NCBI RefSeq assembly: GCF_040187885.1
Contig: NZ_JBDPLH010000003.1
Coordinates: 62,001-126,000, forward strand
Direction of reading: 5' to 3'
Length of the DNA: 64,000 bases
DNA from: Roseateles_E cavernae
GTDB taxonomy: Bacteria > Pseudomonadota > Gammaproteobacteria > Burkholderiales > Burkholderiaceae_C
Both the position numbers and the translations under genes were made by a program. Under the pieces are notes generated by a model that was not told the origin of the DNA, made no database searches, and saw nothing but the letters and a program-made list of their open reading frames with translations. Shown piece by piece: positions 52,699-59,718 of the stretch (positions are counted from its first letter, which is position 1; the number at the start of each line of letters is the position of its first letter).

Positions 52699-53903
52699 GC
52701 GGCCGCTCCGGCAGGCAGCCCCGGCAGCAGCCGGACCGGCAGCCGCACCCGCGCGACGACGCCACGCGGCACCAGGGCCTCCAGCTCCAGCGCGGCACGG
52801 CCGCCAAACAGGGCAGCCAGCCGCGCGCGGGTATTGGCCAGGCCGACGCCGGAGCCGCCGCTGGCGGCGAAGCCCTGGCCGTCGTCGCGCACCTCGACGG
52901 CCAGCTCGCCGGCCTGGGCATGGGCGCTGATCAGGATGTGACCGCCCTCGGGCAGCGGCGACAAGCCGTGCTTGATCGCGTTCTCGACCAGGGTCGGCAG
53001 CACCATCGGCGGCAGGCTGGCGGCCAGCAGCCCGGGCTCGGCCTCGATCTCGAAGCTCAGGCGCTCGCCCATGCGCATCTGCAGAATCGTCAGATAGCTG
53101 CGCACCAGCTCCAGCTCCTGGCCCAGCGTCGACTCGCTTTGCCGCATGCTCGGCAGGGCGGCGCGCAGATAGGCGATCAGGCTGACCAGCATGTCGCGGC
53201 CGCGGTCCGGTGCGGTCTCGTACAGGCGTTTGACATTGGCCAGGGTGTTGAACAGGAAGTGTGGCTCGATCTGCGCATTCAGCGCCGAGAGCTGGGCCTC
53301 CAGCTGCTGGGCATGCAGGGTTTCGTGCTGGCGGGCGGTGGCCAGCAGCTGCTGCCGGGTCTGGCGTTCGCCGCGCGCCGCCACCAGCAGGGCATAGGCG
53401 ACGCCGCCCAGCAGTATCCACAGCAAGGTGGTCGAGATGGCCCAGCTCCATTTGAACTGCGCGCTGGCGTCGCCCAGATTGGCCACCCAATGCCGCACCA
53501 GGGCGCTGCTGAACGCAGCGCCGGCCACCGCGAGGCCTCGCCACAGCATGGGCAGCCGGCGCGGCCGCGCCAGCCAGGCCTCCGCCAGCGCGATCGCCAG
53601 CAGCAGCATCAGGCCGGTGATCAGGTTCTGGCGCGTGAAGCGCACCAGCGAATGAAGCCACTCGGCCAGCATGTCGCTGCTGGTGTACCAGGACAGGGCC
53701 CGCGAGCTGGCGATCAGCAGACAAAAATAGAACACCAGGGCGATCACGCGCAGATTGAAGATCTGCACAAAGGCCTGCCGGGCGGTCAGCGTGGCTTGGG
53801 TGGGCGGGGTGGGCATGGGCGGATTCTCGCGCTGGCTCGGGGGCTTCGCCAGACGATGCGACGAAATCGGCTGGGCGGGGACGAAATCCGGCTCAGTCGT
53901 CAT
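52695..53903 (-). CDS. LytS/AlgZ-type sensor histidine kinase
   Basis: A 402-residue membrane kinase with about four transmembrane segments (50-70, 95-110, 120-140, 152-176). The histidine motif is intact: H215 in NAQIEPHFLFNTL, then LPTLVENAIKHGLSPLPEGG and VEVRDDGQGF. It should phosphorylate the LytTR regulator. The ATG at 53903 is used; an internal ATG at 53816 is an alternative, as neither has a strong ribosome-binding site. The start is only 59 bp from the divergent hydrolase gene. Confidence 0.92.
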   Translation of the reverse strand: MTTEPDFVPAQPISSHRLAKPPSQRENPPMPTPPTQATLTARQAFVQIFNLRVIALVFYFCLLIASSRALSWYTSSDMLAEWLHSLVRFTRQNLITGLMLLLAIALAEAWLARPRRLPMLWRGLAVAGAAFSSALVRHWVANLGDASAQFKWSWAISTTLLWILLGGVAYALLVAARGERQTRQQLLATARQHETLHAQQLEAQLSALNAQIEPHFLFNTLANVKRLYETAPDRGRDMLVSLIAYLRAALPSMRQSESTLGQELELVRSYLTILQMRMGERLSFEIEAEPGLLAASLPPMVLPTLVENAIKHGLSPLPEGGHILISAHAQAGELAVEVRDDGQGFAASGGSGVGLANTRARLAALFGGRAALELEALVPRGVVARVRLPVRLLPGLPAGAAA

Positions 53904-53962
53904 CGAGAATGGCGCCCCGCCGCTTGCCCTGCATACTGCGGGCCTTCAACCAGGAGTCGGGA

Positions 53963-54811
53963 ATGAGGATTGATATCGGCGGCGGCGTGCGTTTGTTCGT
54001 GGATGTGGAGGGTCCGGGCCTGGTGCCCGACGGGCCGGCGATGCGGGAGAAACCGACGCTGATCTGCATGCACGGCGGCCCGGGCTTTGATCACAGCGCC
54101 TTCAAGCCCGGCTTCTCGGCCCTGGCCGACCTGGCGCAGATCGTCTATTACGACCATCGCGGCCATGGCCGCAGCGATGCGCGGCCGCGCGAGGAATGGA
54201 CGCTGGACACCTGGGCCGACGATATCGTGCGGCTCTCGGACGCCCTGGGCATCGTCAAGCCCATCGTGCTGGGCCAGAGCTTTGGCGGCTTCGTCGCACA
54301 GCGCTATATCGCGCGCCATCCGGGCCATGCGTCCAAGGTCATCCTGTCCAGCACCTCCCATCACATGGGGATGGATCGCAAGCTGGCGATGTTCGAGCGT
54401 CTGGGCGGGCCGCAGGCGCGGGCCTGTGCCGAGGCCTTCTGGGCCCGACCCGATCCCGCCAGCTGGGAAGCCTACTGGGCCGCCTGCCGCAAGCTCTACA
54501 ACACCCGCGAACCGCTGGACCCCCAGGCCGGCGAACGGGTGCTGGCCAATATCGACATCCTCTTGCACTTCGTCGCCGGTGAGAAGCAGGGGCTGGACCT
54601 GCGGCCCGGCCTGGCGGGCGCGCAATGCCCGGTGCTGGTGCTGGCCGGCGACGAGGATCCGGTCTGCCCGCTCGAGGATGCGCGCGAGATCGCCGCAGCG
54701 CTGCCGGCGGCGCTGACGAGCTTCATCAGCGTGCCCGGCGCCGGTCACGGCACCTGGCGCGACAAGCCGCAGGAGGCCTATGCCATCCTGCGGCGCTTCA
54801 TCGAGGCCTGA
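53963..54811 (+). CDS. Alpha/beta hydrolase, proline-iminopeptidase-like
   Basis: A 282-residue alpha/beta hydrolase. The oxyanion-hole motif HGGPG is at 37-41, as in proline iminopeptidases. The nucleophile is S106 in LGQSFGGF, with Asp in AGDEDPVC and His in GAGHGTW. It lacks a signal peptide, so it is probably cytoplasmic. A CAGGAGT ribosome-binding site lies before the ATG at 53963. Substrate unknown; peptidase or esterase. Its stop is 3 bp from the convergent GDPD stop. Confidence 0.88.
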   Translation: MRIDIGGGVRLFVDVEGPGLVPDGPAMREKPTLICMHGGPGFDHSAFKPGFSALADLAQIVYYDHRGHGRSDARPREEWTLDTWADDIVRLSDALGIVKPIVLGQSFGGFVAQRYIARHPGHASKVILSSTSHHMGMDRKLAMFERLGGPQARACAEAFWARPDPASWEAYWAACRKLYNTREPLDPQAGERVLANIDILLHFVAGEKQGLDLRPGLAGAQCPVLVLAGDEDPVCPLEDAREIAAALPAALTSFISVPGAGHGTWRDKPQEAYAILRRFIEA

Positions 54812-54814
54812 GCT

Positions 54815-56044
54815 TTACTTCTTCTGCTGATCGCGACGGCGCTTGGCCGTCCACAGCAGGGCCAGGCCGGCCGTCATCAAGGCATAGGTCTGCGGCTCCG
54901 GCACGGCGGCCAGCGCGGCCACGCCGGTGTCGGTGAAGTCGGTGAACACGCCGTCGACGCCCAGGCGCAGATAGGCCTCGATCTCGGCTTGGCCGGACTC
55001 GAAGCCGAGGATGCCGGCGTCGTCGCGCATGGTCCAGGTGTGGACGAACAGGCCGTTCTTGTGGGCTTGCTCGATCACGCCGGTGCTGCCGACCACCAGG
55101 CGGTCCAGGCCGTTGACGACACCGTCGCCGTTGCGGTCCACGCCGTCGGCCACGGTCTTCAGCAGATAGGGTTTCCAGGGGCCGATGCCATCGGCATAGG
55201 TGGCGACAAAGGACAGGCCGACATTGCTGACCAGATCGGCAAAGCTCAGCAGGCCGCCGGCGGCCTTGACGTCGAAGGGCTGGTCATAGGGCGCAACCAG
55301 GGACATCGAACCATCGGGCTTGACGTCGTCGGCATCGACCAGCTGCACCAGCTTGATGTCGGTGCGGGTGTTCAGATACTGCAGATTGCCGACCTCGAAG
55401 CTCTGGATGAAGACCGGCGCCGCTGCGTTATTGCCATAGGCGGCGTGCAGGGTGCTGACCAGCTTGTCCTCGAAATAGCGCTTGTCCAGCCCCAGGCCTT
55501 GCGACACGCCCTGCATATAGGTCGAGTGCTTGAGCTCCGGATAGATGCCGATGGTGCGGCCGGTCTCCAGGCTCTTGGCCTTGGCCAGCGCGATCACCTC
55601 GTCCAAGGTCGGAATCTGGAACTGGCCGTTGAACTCCTGCGGCCGGTTGGCACGCGGCTGCACGGCCCGCAGGGTCTTCAGCTCGGCCAGCGTGAAGTCT
55701 TCGACGAACCAGTCGGTGGTCGCGACGCCGTCCACCGTCTTGGTGGTCTTGCGCCCCGCAAAGCCGGCGATGCTGGCCACATTGGTGGTCGCGCCTATGG
55801 TGGGCTCGTGGCGCGCCACCAGGATGCCGTCCTTGGTCATCACCAGATCGGGCTCGATGTAGTTGGCGCCCAGCTCGATGGCCTTGGCATAGGCCTCCAG
55901 CGTGTGCTCGGGCAGATACCCGGAGGCGCCGCGGTGGGCGATGATGATGGGGGCCTGGCCGTCCAGCGTGTTCCAGGCCTGGGCCGGCACGGCGCCCAGC
56001 AGCAGGGCGGCCGCGAGCGCGGCCAGGGTCAGTTTGGCTTGCAT
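54815..56044 (-). CDS. Glycerophosphodiester phosphodiesterase with PEP-CTERM sorting tail
   Basis: A 409-residue secreted GDPD that hydrolyses glycerophosphodiesters to glycerol-3-phosphate plus alcohol. Signal peptide to about 23 (PAQA). Catalytic motif IIAHRGASGYLPEHTLEAY and EPDLVMTKDGILVARHEP carry the HR and Glu/Asp metal ligands. A Ca-binding-like loop (VDRNGDGVVNGLDRL) lies at about 295-310. The C-terminus VPEPQTYALMTAGLALLW then RRR is a PEP-CTERM signal, read by exosortase/EpsH, so the enzyme is likely sorted to the envelope or an exopolysaccharide matrix. No exosortase gene is in the window. Confidence 0.93.
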   Translation of the reverse strand: MQAKLTLAALAAALLLGAVPAQAWNTLDGQAPIIIAHRGASGYLPEHTLEAYAKAIELGANYIEPDLVMTKDGILVARHEPTIGATTNVASIAGFAGRKTTKTVDGVATTDWFVEDFTLAELKTLRAVQPRANRPQEFNGQFQIPTLDEVIALAKAKSLETGRTIGIYPELKHSTYMQGVSQGLGLDKRYFEDKLVSTLHAAYGNNAAAPVFIQSFEVGNLQYLNTRTDIKLVQLVDADDVKPDGSMSLVAPYDQPFDVKAAGGLLSFADLVSNVGLSFVATYADGIGPWKPYLLKTVADGVDRNGDGVVNGLDRLVVGSTGVIEQAHKNGLFVHTWTMRDDAGILGFESGQAEIEAYLRLGVDGVFTDFTDTGVAALAAVPEPQTYALMTAGLALLWTAKRRRDQQKK

Positions 56045-56120
56045 GGTTTTTTGCTCCTCTGAAGTTGTCCTATCGTCGCGGCGCGATATGACACCTCGAC
56101 GCGAGGCAGCGTAGGAGCAG

Positions 56121-56136
56121 TAGTCCAAACGGACTA
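56121..56136. promoter_or_regulatory. TAGTCC-AAAC-GGACTA inverted repeat upstream of GDPD
   Basis: A perfect 6-bp-arm inverted repeat in the promoter gap of the GDPD gene, beside a 13-bp-word hairpin (56138-56154). Operator or 3'-end element; its partner is unknown. Confidence 0.4.
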
Positions 56137-56137
56137 T

Positions 56138-56154
56138 GGGGCAAGACCTGCCCC
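56138..56154 (+). repeat. 13-bp word, one mismatch, copy h, in a perfect hairpin
   Basis: GGGGCA-AGACC-TGCCCC, intergenic between the PilZ and GDPD genes. The word at 56142-56154 differs at one base, and the partner arm changes with it, so the stem is preserved. Confidence 0.7.
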
Positions 56155-56167
56155 TAGTTTGAAGAGG

Positions 56168-56530
56168 TCAGTTCGAGATCAGGGCCTTGAGCTCGCGTTC
56201 CAGCAGCGCGGCGTCGCCCAGATTGATCTCCAGCAGGCGGCGCAGATGGGTGATGCTCTCGATGTCGATGCTGCGGCACAGCAATCCGACATGCTCGCCC
56301 TCGACATGGGCCACCTCGCCGGCCATCGCGATGCCCACCTCCATCTGCACCAGGCTGATGTTCAGCAAGCAGGGATCGCCCACCGCGACCGCGCCGGCGC
56401 GCGGCAGGCGCAGCAGCGCGCCCTTCAGCGACAGATCCTGCACCTTGATGTCCAGGCGCTCGGTGGTTGTGGTCAGCTGCGCATCGGTATCGAAGGCGAC
56501 GCGGGCGAAATGGCGGCGTTCGGTGTTGAT
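56168..56530 (-). CDS. PilZ-domain protein, start codon apparently AUC
   Basis: About 120 residues. The c-di-GMP-binding motifs are present: RRHFAR near the N-terminus (RxxxR) and DLSLKG, followed by beta-strands and a helical tail (RRLLEINLGDAALLERELKAL). Upstream of RRHFAR the frame has no ATG, GTG or TTG before a TGA stop. The second of two ATC codons (56530) lies 6 nt after GGAG, a good ribosome-binding spacing, so an AUC start is proposed. The first GTG (56443) would remove the RxxxR motif. A sequencing error or frameshift is the alternative. It is on the same strand as GDPD. Confidence 0.7.
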   Translation of the reverse strand: MNTERRHFARVAFDTDAQLTTTTERLDIKVQDLSLKGALLRLPRAGAVAVGDPCLLNISLVQMEVGIAMAGEVAHVEGEHVGLLCRSIDIESITHLRRLLEINLGDAALLERELKALISN

Positions 56531-56575
56531 GATGGGCTCCCGAAGCTGACGAAAGGTGCAATTGATGCTAGCAGA

Positions 56576-57019
56576 TCAGATGTCGTCCTGACCGTGAATC
56601 GTGCTGCGGTCGATGGCCTGCTCCAGGCGCTGCGGCGCCACCGCTTCCAGCCCCATCGACTCGAGCAGATACCAGGCGGCGCGCAGCAGCGCGGCGGTCT
56701 CCTGGCGCGCTTCGTCAGCGGCCAGCCCGCCCATCTCGCCGGCGCGCGCCAGCGCCTGCTGGTTGCCGCGTGCCTGGGCATGACCGCGGGCGTCGAAGCG
56801 CGGCGCCGCATAGCGTTCGGCGACGCGGCGCAGCAGGGCCTGCAGCTCCTCGTTCTGTTCCTGCTCGTTGAGCAGGCGGCACAGATCACCGAGCAGCTGT
56901 TCGGCCGCCGCAGCCAGCAGCCGGGCGGCGTGGTCGCTGCCACCGGCCAGATAGAGGGCGGCGGCCAGGTCCACGTACTCCAGGGCCCGGGCCAGCTTGG
57001 GCAGATCGCTGCCGCTCAT
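56576..57019 (-). CDS. Helical protein of unknown function
   Basis: A 147-residue, Ala/Leu/Glu-rich, mainly helical protein (LPKLARALEYVDLAAALYLA, AARLLAAAAEQLLGDLCRLL, NEQEQNEELQALLRRVAERY). No signal peptide or recognised motif. It is possibly co-transcribed with the PilZ gene 45 bp downstream. I cannot assign it. The start at 57019 is an ATG. Confidence 0.55.
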   Translation of the reverse strand: MSGSDLPKLARALEYVDLAAALYLAGGSDHAARLLAAAAEQLLGDLCRLLNEQEQNEELQALLRRVAERYAAPRFDARGHAQARGNQQALARAGEMGGLAADEARQETAALLRAAWYLLESMGLEAVAPQRLEQAIDRSTIHGQDDI

Positions 57020-57168
57020 GAGGGCTGGACTCGGGCTTTGGATTGATCGGACATGCAGAGCCTCCCGGGCGCTTGATTTGTGGGTCGATATGCCAAGGCC
57101 GCCAGTTTAGGCGCCAGCCGCAGCGCCGGAGTGAGGCTTTGTTCACGCCGGCGACCCGCTTGCCCCGT

Positions 57169-58260
57169 TCAGTCGCGCCACCAGGTCTGTGCGGGCGGCG
57201 GTGCACCGATGGCTATCCGCTCGCCCATGCGCGGGGTCGTCAGTGCCACACCCTGCGCGGCTGCCAGCGCGACGATGCGCTCGAACGGTTCCTGCCAGGG
57301 GTGCAGGGCCAGATCGAAAGTGCCGTTGTGCACCGGCAGCAGATGGCGGCCGCGCAGGTCCAGATGAGCTTGCAGGCTTTGCTCGGGCTGCATATGGACA
57401 TCGGCCCAGTCCTGGTTGTAGGCGCCGGTCTCGATCAGGGTCAGGTCGAAGGGGCCGAAGCGCTCGCCGATGGTCTTGAAACCGGCGAAATAGCCGCTGT
57501 CGCCGCTGAAGAAGACACGCTGCTGCTCGCCAATGATGACCCAGGACGCCCACAGATTGCGGTTGCCGTCGCGCAGGCCGCGGCCCGAGAAGTGCTGGGC
57601 GGGCGTCGCGACGAAGCGCAGCGCGCCGACCCGGGTCTCCTGCCACCAGTCGAGCTGGCGCACCTGGGCCGCCGGGATGCCCCAGCCGACCAGCGTGTCG
57701 CCGACACCCAGCGGTGTCAGGAACAGCTCGGTCTTGGCCGCCAGCGCCAGCACGGCGTCGTGGTCCAGATGGTCGTAATGGTCATGCGACAGGATCACCG
57801 CCTTGATCGGCGGCAGCTCGTCCAGGCTGATCGGCGGCGCATGAAAGCGCTTCGGGCCCAGAAAGCTCAGCGGCGAGGCGCGCTCGGCGAACACCGGGTC
57901 GGTCAGCCAGAACTCGCCTGCCAGCTTCAGTAGCAGGGTCGAGTGGCCGAGCCGGTACAGGCTGCCCTCGGGCGCGGCCAGCAACTCGGCCCGGCTCAGC
58001 GCCTGCACCGGGATGGGCTTGGCCGGGCTGGCGTCGGCCGGCTTGTCGAACATGAAGCGCCACAGCACGGCCAGCGTCTTGCCCAGGCCCATGTCCTGCA
58101 GCCGTACCGGGTTGCGGAACTTGCCGTCGGCGAACTGGGCCGAGCCGGCATAGGGGCTGGTGGCGGGCGCGGAGCAGGTTTTCAGAAGGCTGTAGGTCAT
58201 GAGGAGGATGAGGCTGAGAAGGGTCAGACGGAGGAGGGCACGCGGCATCGGGCAGGCCAT
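57169..58260 (-). CDS. Membrane-anchored MBL-fold hydrolase, NAPE-PLD-like
   Basis: A 363-residue protein. An N-terminal hydrophobic segment (ALLRLTLLSLILLMTYSLL) anchors or exports it. The metal-binding motif is LSHDHYDHLDHD; a second Asp is in VFFSGDSGYFAGF and His in LLPVHNGTF. This is the NAPE-hydrolysing phospholipase-D-like class of MBL proteins. The real substrate in bacteria is uncertain. It is divergent from a TetR gene, and two TetR-type operators lie between them. Confidence 0.85.
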   Translation of the reverse strand: MACPMPRALLRLTLLSLILLMTYSLLKTCSAPATSPYAGSAQFADGKFRNPVRLQDMGLGKTLAVLWRFMFDKPADASPAKPIPVQALSRAELLAAPEGSLYRLGHSTLLLKLAGEFWLTDPVFAERASPLSFLGPKRFHAPPISLDELPPIKAVILSHDHYDHLDHDAVLALAAKTELFLTPLGVGDTLVGWGIPAAQVRQLDWWQETRVGALRFVATPAQHFSGRGLRDGNRNLWASWVIIGEQQRVFFSGDSGYFAGFKTIGERFGPFDLTLIETGAYNQDWADVHMQPEQSLQAHLDLRGRHLLPVHNGTFDLALHPWQEPFERIVALAAAQGVALTTPRMGERIAIGAPPPAQTWWRD

Positions 58261-58266
58261 AAAAAT

Positions 58267-58282
58267 TACACTGCACAGTGTA
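58267..58282. promoter_or_regulatory. TetR operator candidate A
   Basis: TACACTG-CA-CAGTGTA, perfect inverted repeat between the divergent MBL and TetR genes. A related copy lies 34 bp away at 58301-58316 (TAAACTG-CA-GGGTGTA). Confidence 0.7.
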
Positions 58283-58300
58283 GTGTCTGAATCTTAAAAG

Positions 58301-58316
58301 TAAACTGCAGGGTGTA
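58301..58316. promoter_or_regulatory. TetR operator candidate B
   Basis: TAAACTGCAGGGTGTA matches operator A at 13 of 16 positions, 34 bp centre to centre. It lies 25 bp before the tetR start codon, so it could mediate autorepression. Confidence 0.6.
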
Positions 58317-58340
58317 AAATCCTGCGATTTCCAAGGATTT

Positions 58341-58991
58341 ATGCCGATGACAGCGCTGCCGCCGCCGAGCCGACTGACCGATCGCAAGCGCGAGGCCATC
58401 GTGCTGGCGGCGCTGGCCGAGTTCCGCCAGCATGGATTCGGCGGCACCAGCATGGACCGCATCGCGGCCGTCGCCGAGGTTTCCAAGCGCACGGTCTACA
58501 ACCACTTCGCCAGCAAGGACGAGCTGTTCGCGGCCATCCTGCAGCAGCTGTGGGCCCGCAGCCAGGCGCTGGGCGAGCCGGTCTACCAGGCCGGGCGGCC
58601 CTTGCGCGAGCAACTGCTGGAGCTGCTGGGCCTGAAGCTGCGCCTGCTCAATGACGCCAGCTTCATGGATCTGGCGCGGGTCGTGATGGCCGAGATGATG
58701 CACACGCCGGAGCGCGCCCAGGCCATGGTGGCGCGGCTCGGCGAAAAGGAGCAGGGGCTGCCGCAATGGATCGCCGCCGCCCAGGCCGATGGCCGGCTGC
58801 GTCCGGCCGACCCGCAGTACGCCGCCCAGCAACTGCAGGGCCTGCTGAAGGCCTTCGCCTTCTGGCCCCAGCTGGCGATGGGCCAGCCGCCCTTGCCCGA
58901 GGCTGTGCAGCAGCAGGTTTTGCGGGACAGCGTCGAGATGTTCCTGGGTTTTTACGCTAGTGTTGAGCCCCTCAAGGAGAACGCCCGATGA
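58341..58991 (+). CDS. TetR-family regulator next to eipA
   Basis: A 216-residue TetR protein. Helix-turn-helix at about 20-60 (ALAEFRQHGFGGTSMDRIAA, VAEVSKRTVYNHFASKDELF), then a helical ligand domain. Its start is 80 bp from the divergent MBL gene, and the gap has twin operators. Its stop overlaps the EipA-like start by 4 bp (ATGA), so repressor and EipA-like protein are translationally coupled. Likely represses both directions. Confidence 0.92.
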   Translation: MPMTALPPPSRLTDRKREAIVLAALAEFRQHGFGGTSMDRIAAVAEVSKRTVYNHFASKDELFAAILQQLWARSQALGEPVYQAGRPLREQLLELLGLKLRLLNDASFMDLARVVMAEMMHTPERAQAMVARLGEKEQGLPQWIAAAQADGRLRPADPQYAAQQLQGLLKAFAFWPQLAMGQPPLPEAVQQQVLRDSVEMFLGFYASVEPLKENAR

Positions 58992-59569
58992 CATTCGATA
59001 TCGATCGCCGCAGCGCGCTGGGCCGTCTCGGCGCCGGCTGCCTGGCACTGGCCCCGGCCACCCTGCTGGCCGCCGAGGACGAGGCCAAGACCTATGACGA
59101 GGATTCGATCCTGAAGGCCGCCACCGAGTTCTTCGGCAGCACCACCGAAGGCCTGGCCAAGGTGATCGAGAAGGCCTTCAAGGAGCAGGGCCGGCCGAAC
59201 GCCTATATCAAGGGCGAGGAGGCCTCGGCCGCGCTGACCGTGGGCCTGCGCTATGGCGATGGCCAGCTGCAGATGAAAGGCGGCGCGACGGCGCGGGTCT
59301 TCTGGGCCGGCCCGTCGATCGGGCTGGACGCCGGCGCCAATGCTTCCAAGGTCTTCACCCTGGTCTACAAGCTGCCCAATGCGGCGGCCATCTACCAGCG
59401 CTTCCCCGGTGTCGAGGGCAGCCTCTACTACATCGGTGGCGCCGGCATCAACTACCAGCGCAACAAGGGCATCACCTTGGCGCCCATCCGCCTGGGCGTG
59501 GGCCTGCGCAGCGGTGCCAGCGTCGGCTATCTGCATTACCGGCGCGAGAAGTCGCTCAACCCCTTCTGA
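58988..59569 (+). CDS. EipA/DUF1134-family envelope protein
   Basis: A 193-residue exported protein of the DUF1134/EipA family: AEDEAKTYDEDSILKAATEF, FGSTTEGLAKVIEKAFKEQG, and ARVFWAGPSIGLDAGANASK followed by VFTLVYKLPN and the YQRFPGVEGSLYYIGGAG core. The N-terminus has a twin-arginine-like RRSALGRLGAG signal. EipA is needed for cell-envelope integrity in Brucella; the role here is inferred. It follows the TetR gene with a 4-bp overlap and may be the main product of that operon. Confidence 0.85.
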   Translation: MTFDIDRRSALGRLGAGCLALAPATLLAAEDEAKTYDEDSILKAATEFFGSTTEGLAKVIEKAFKEQGRPNAYIKGEEASAALTVGLRYGDGQLQMKGGATARVFWAGPSIGLDAGANASKVFTLVYKLPNAAAIYQRFPGVEGSLYYIGGAGINYQRNKGITLAPIRLGVGLRSGASVGYLHYRREKSLNPF

Positions 59570-59718
59570 CCCTTCAGCGCAAGAGCAGGGTATCGGCCTA
59601 GTCCGATCGGCTCTGTTGCGTCCGCAGTGCTGACATCAGCGCTCCAGAGAATCGCGTCCGCTGCCTGCCCCCTCAGGGCAGCAAGTCCGACAGCCAACGC
59701 CATCTCTGGAGATTTTTG
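59570..59718 (+). promoter_or_regulatory. phoX upstream region
   Basis: 149 bp before PhoX. It contains GCTGA-CA-TCAGC (about 59629-59640) and a CTGCCC-CCTCA-GGGCAG hairpin (59665-59681) before the CTGGAGA ribosome-binding site. I see no clear Pho-box repeat of the CTGTCAT type. Confidence 0.35.

Noticed and set aside
59570..59718. Pho box in front of phoX
   Set aside because: No CTGTCAT-type direct repeat could be found; only short unrelated palindromes.
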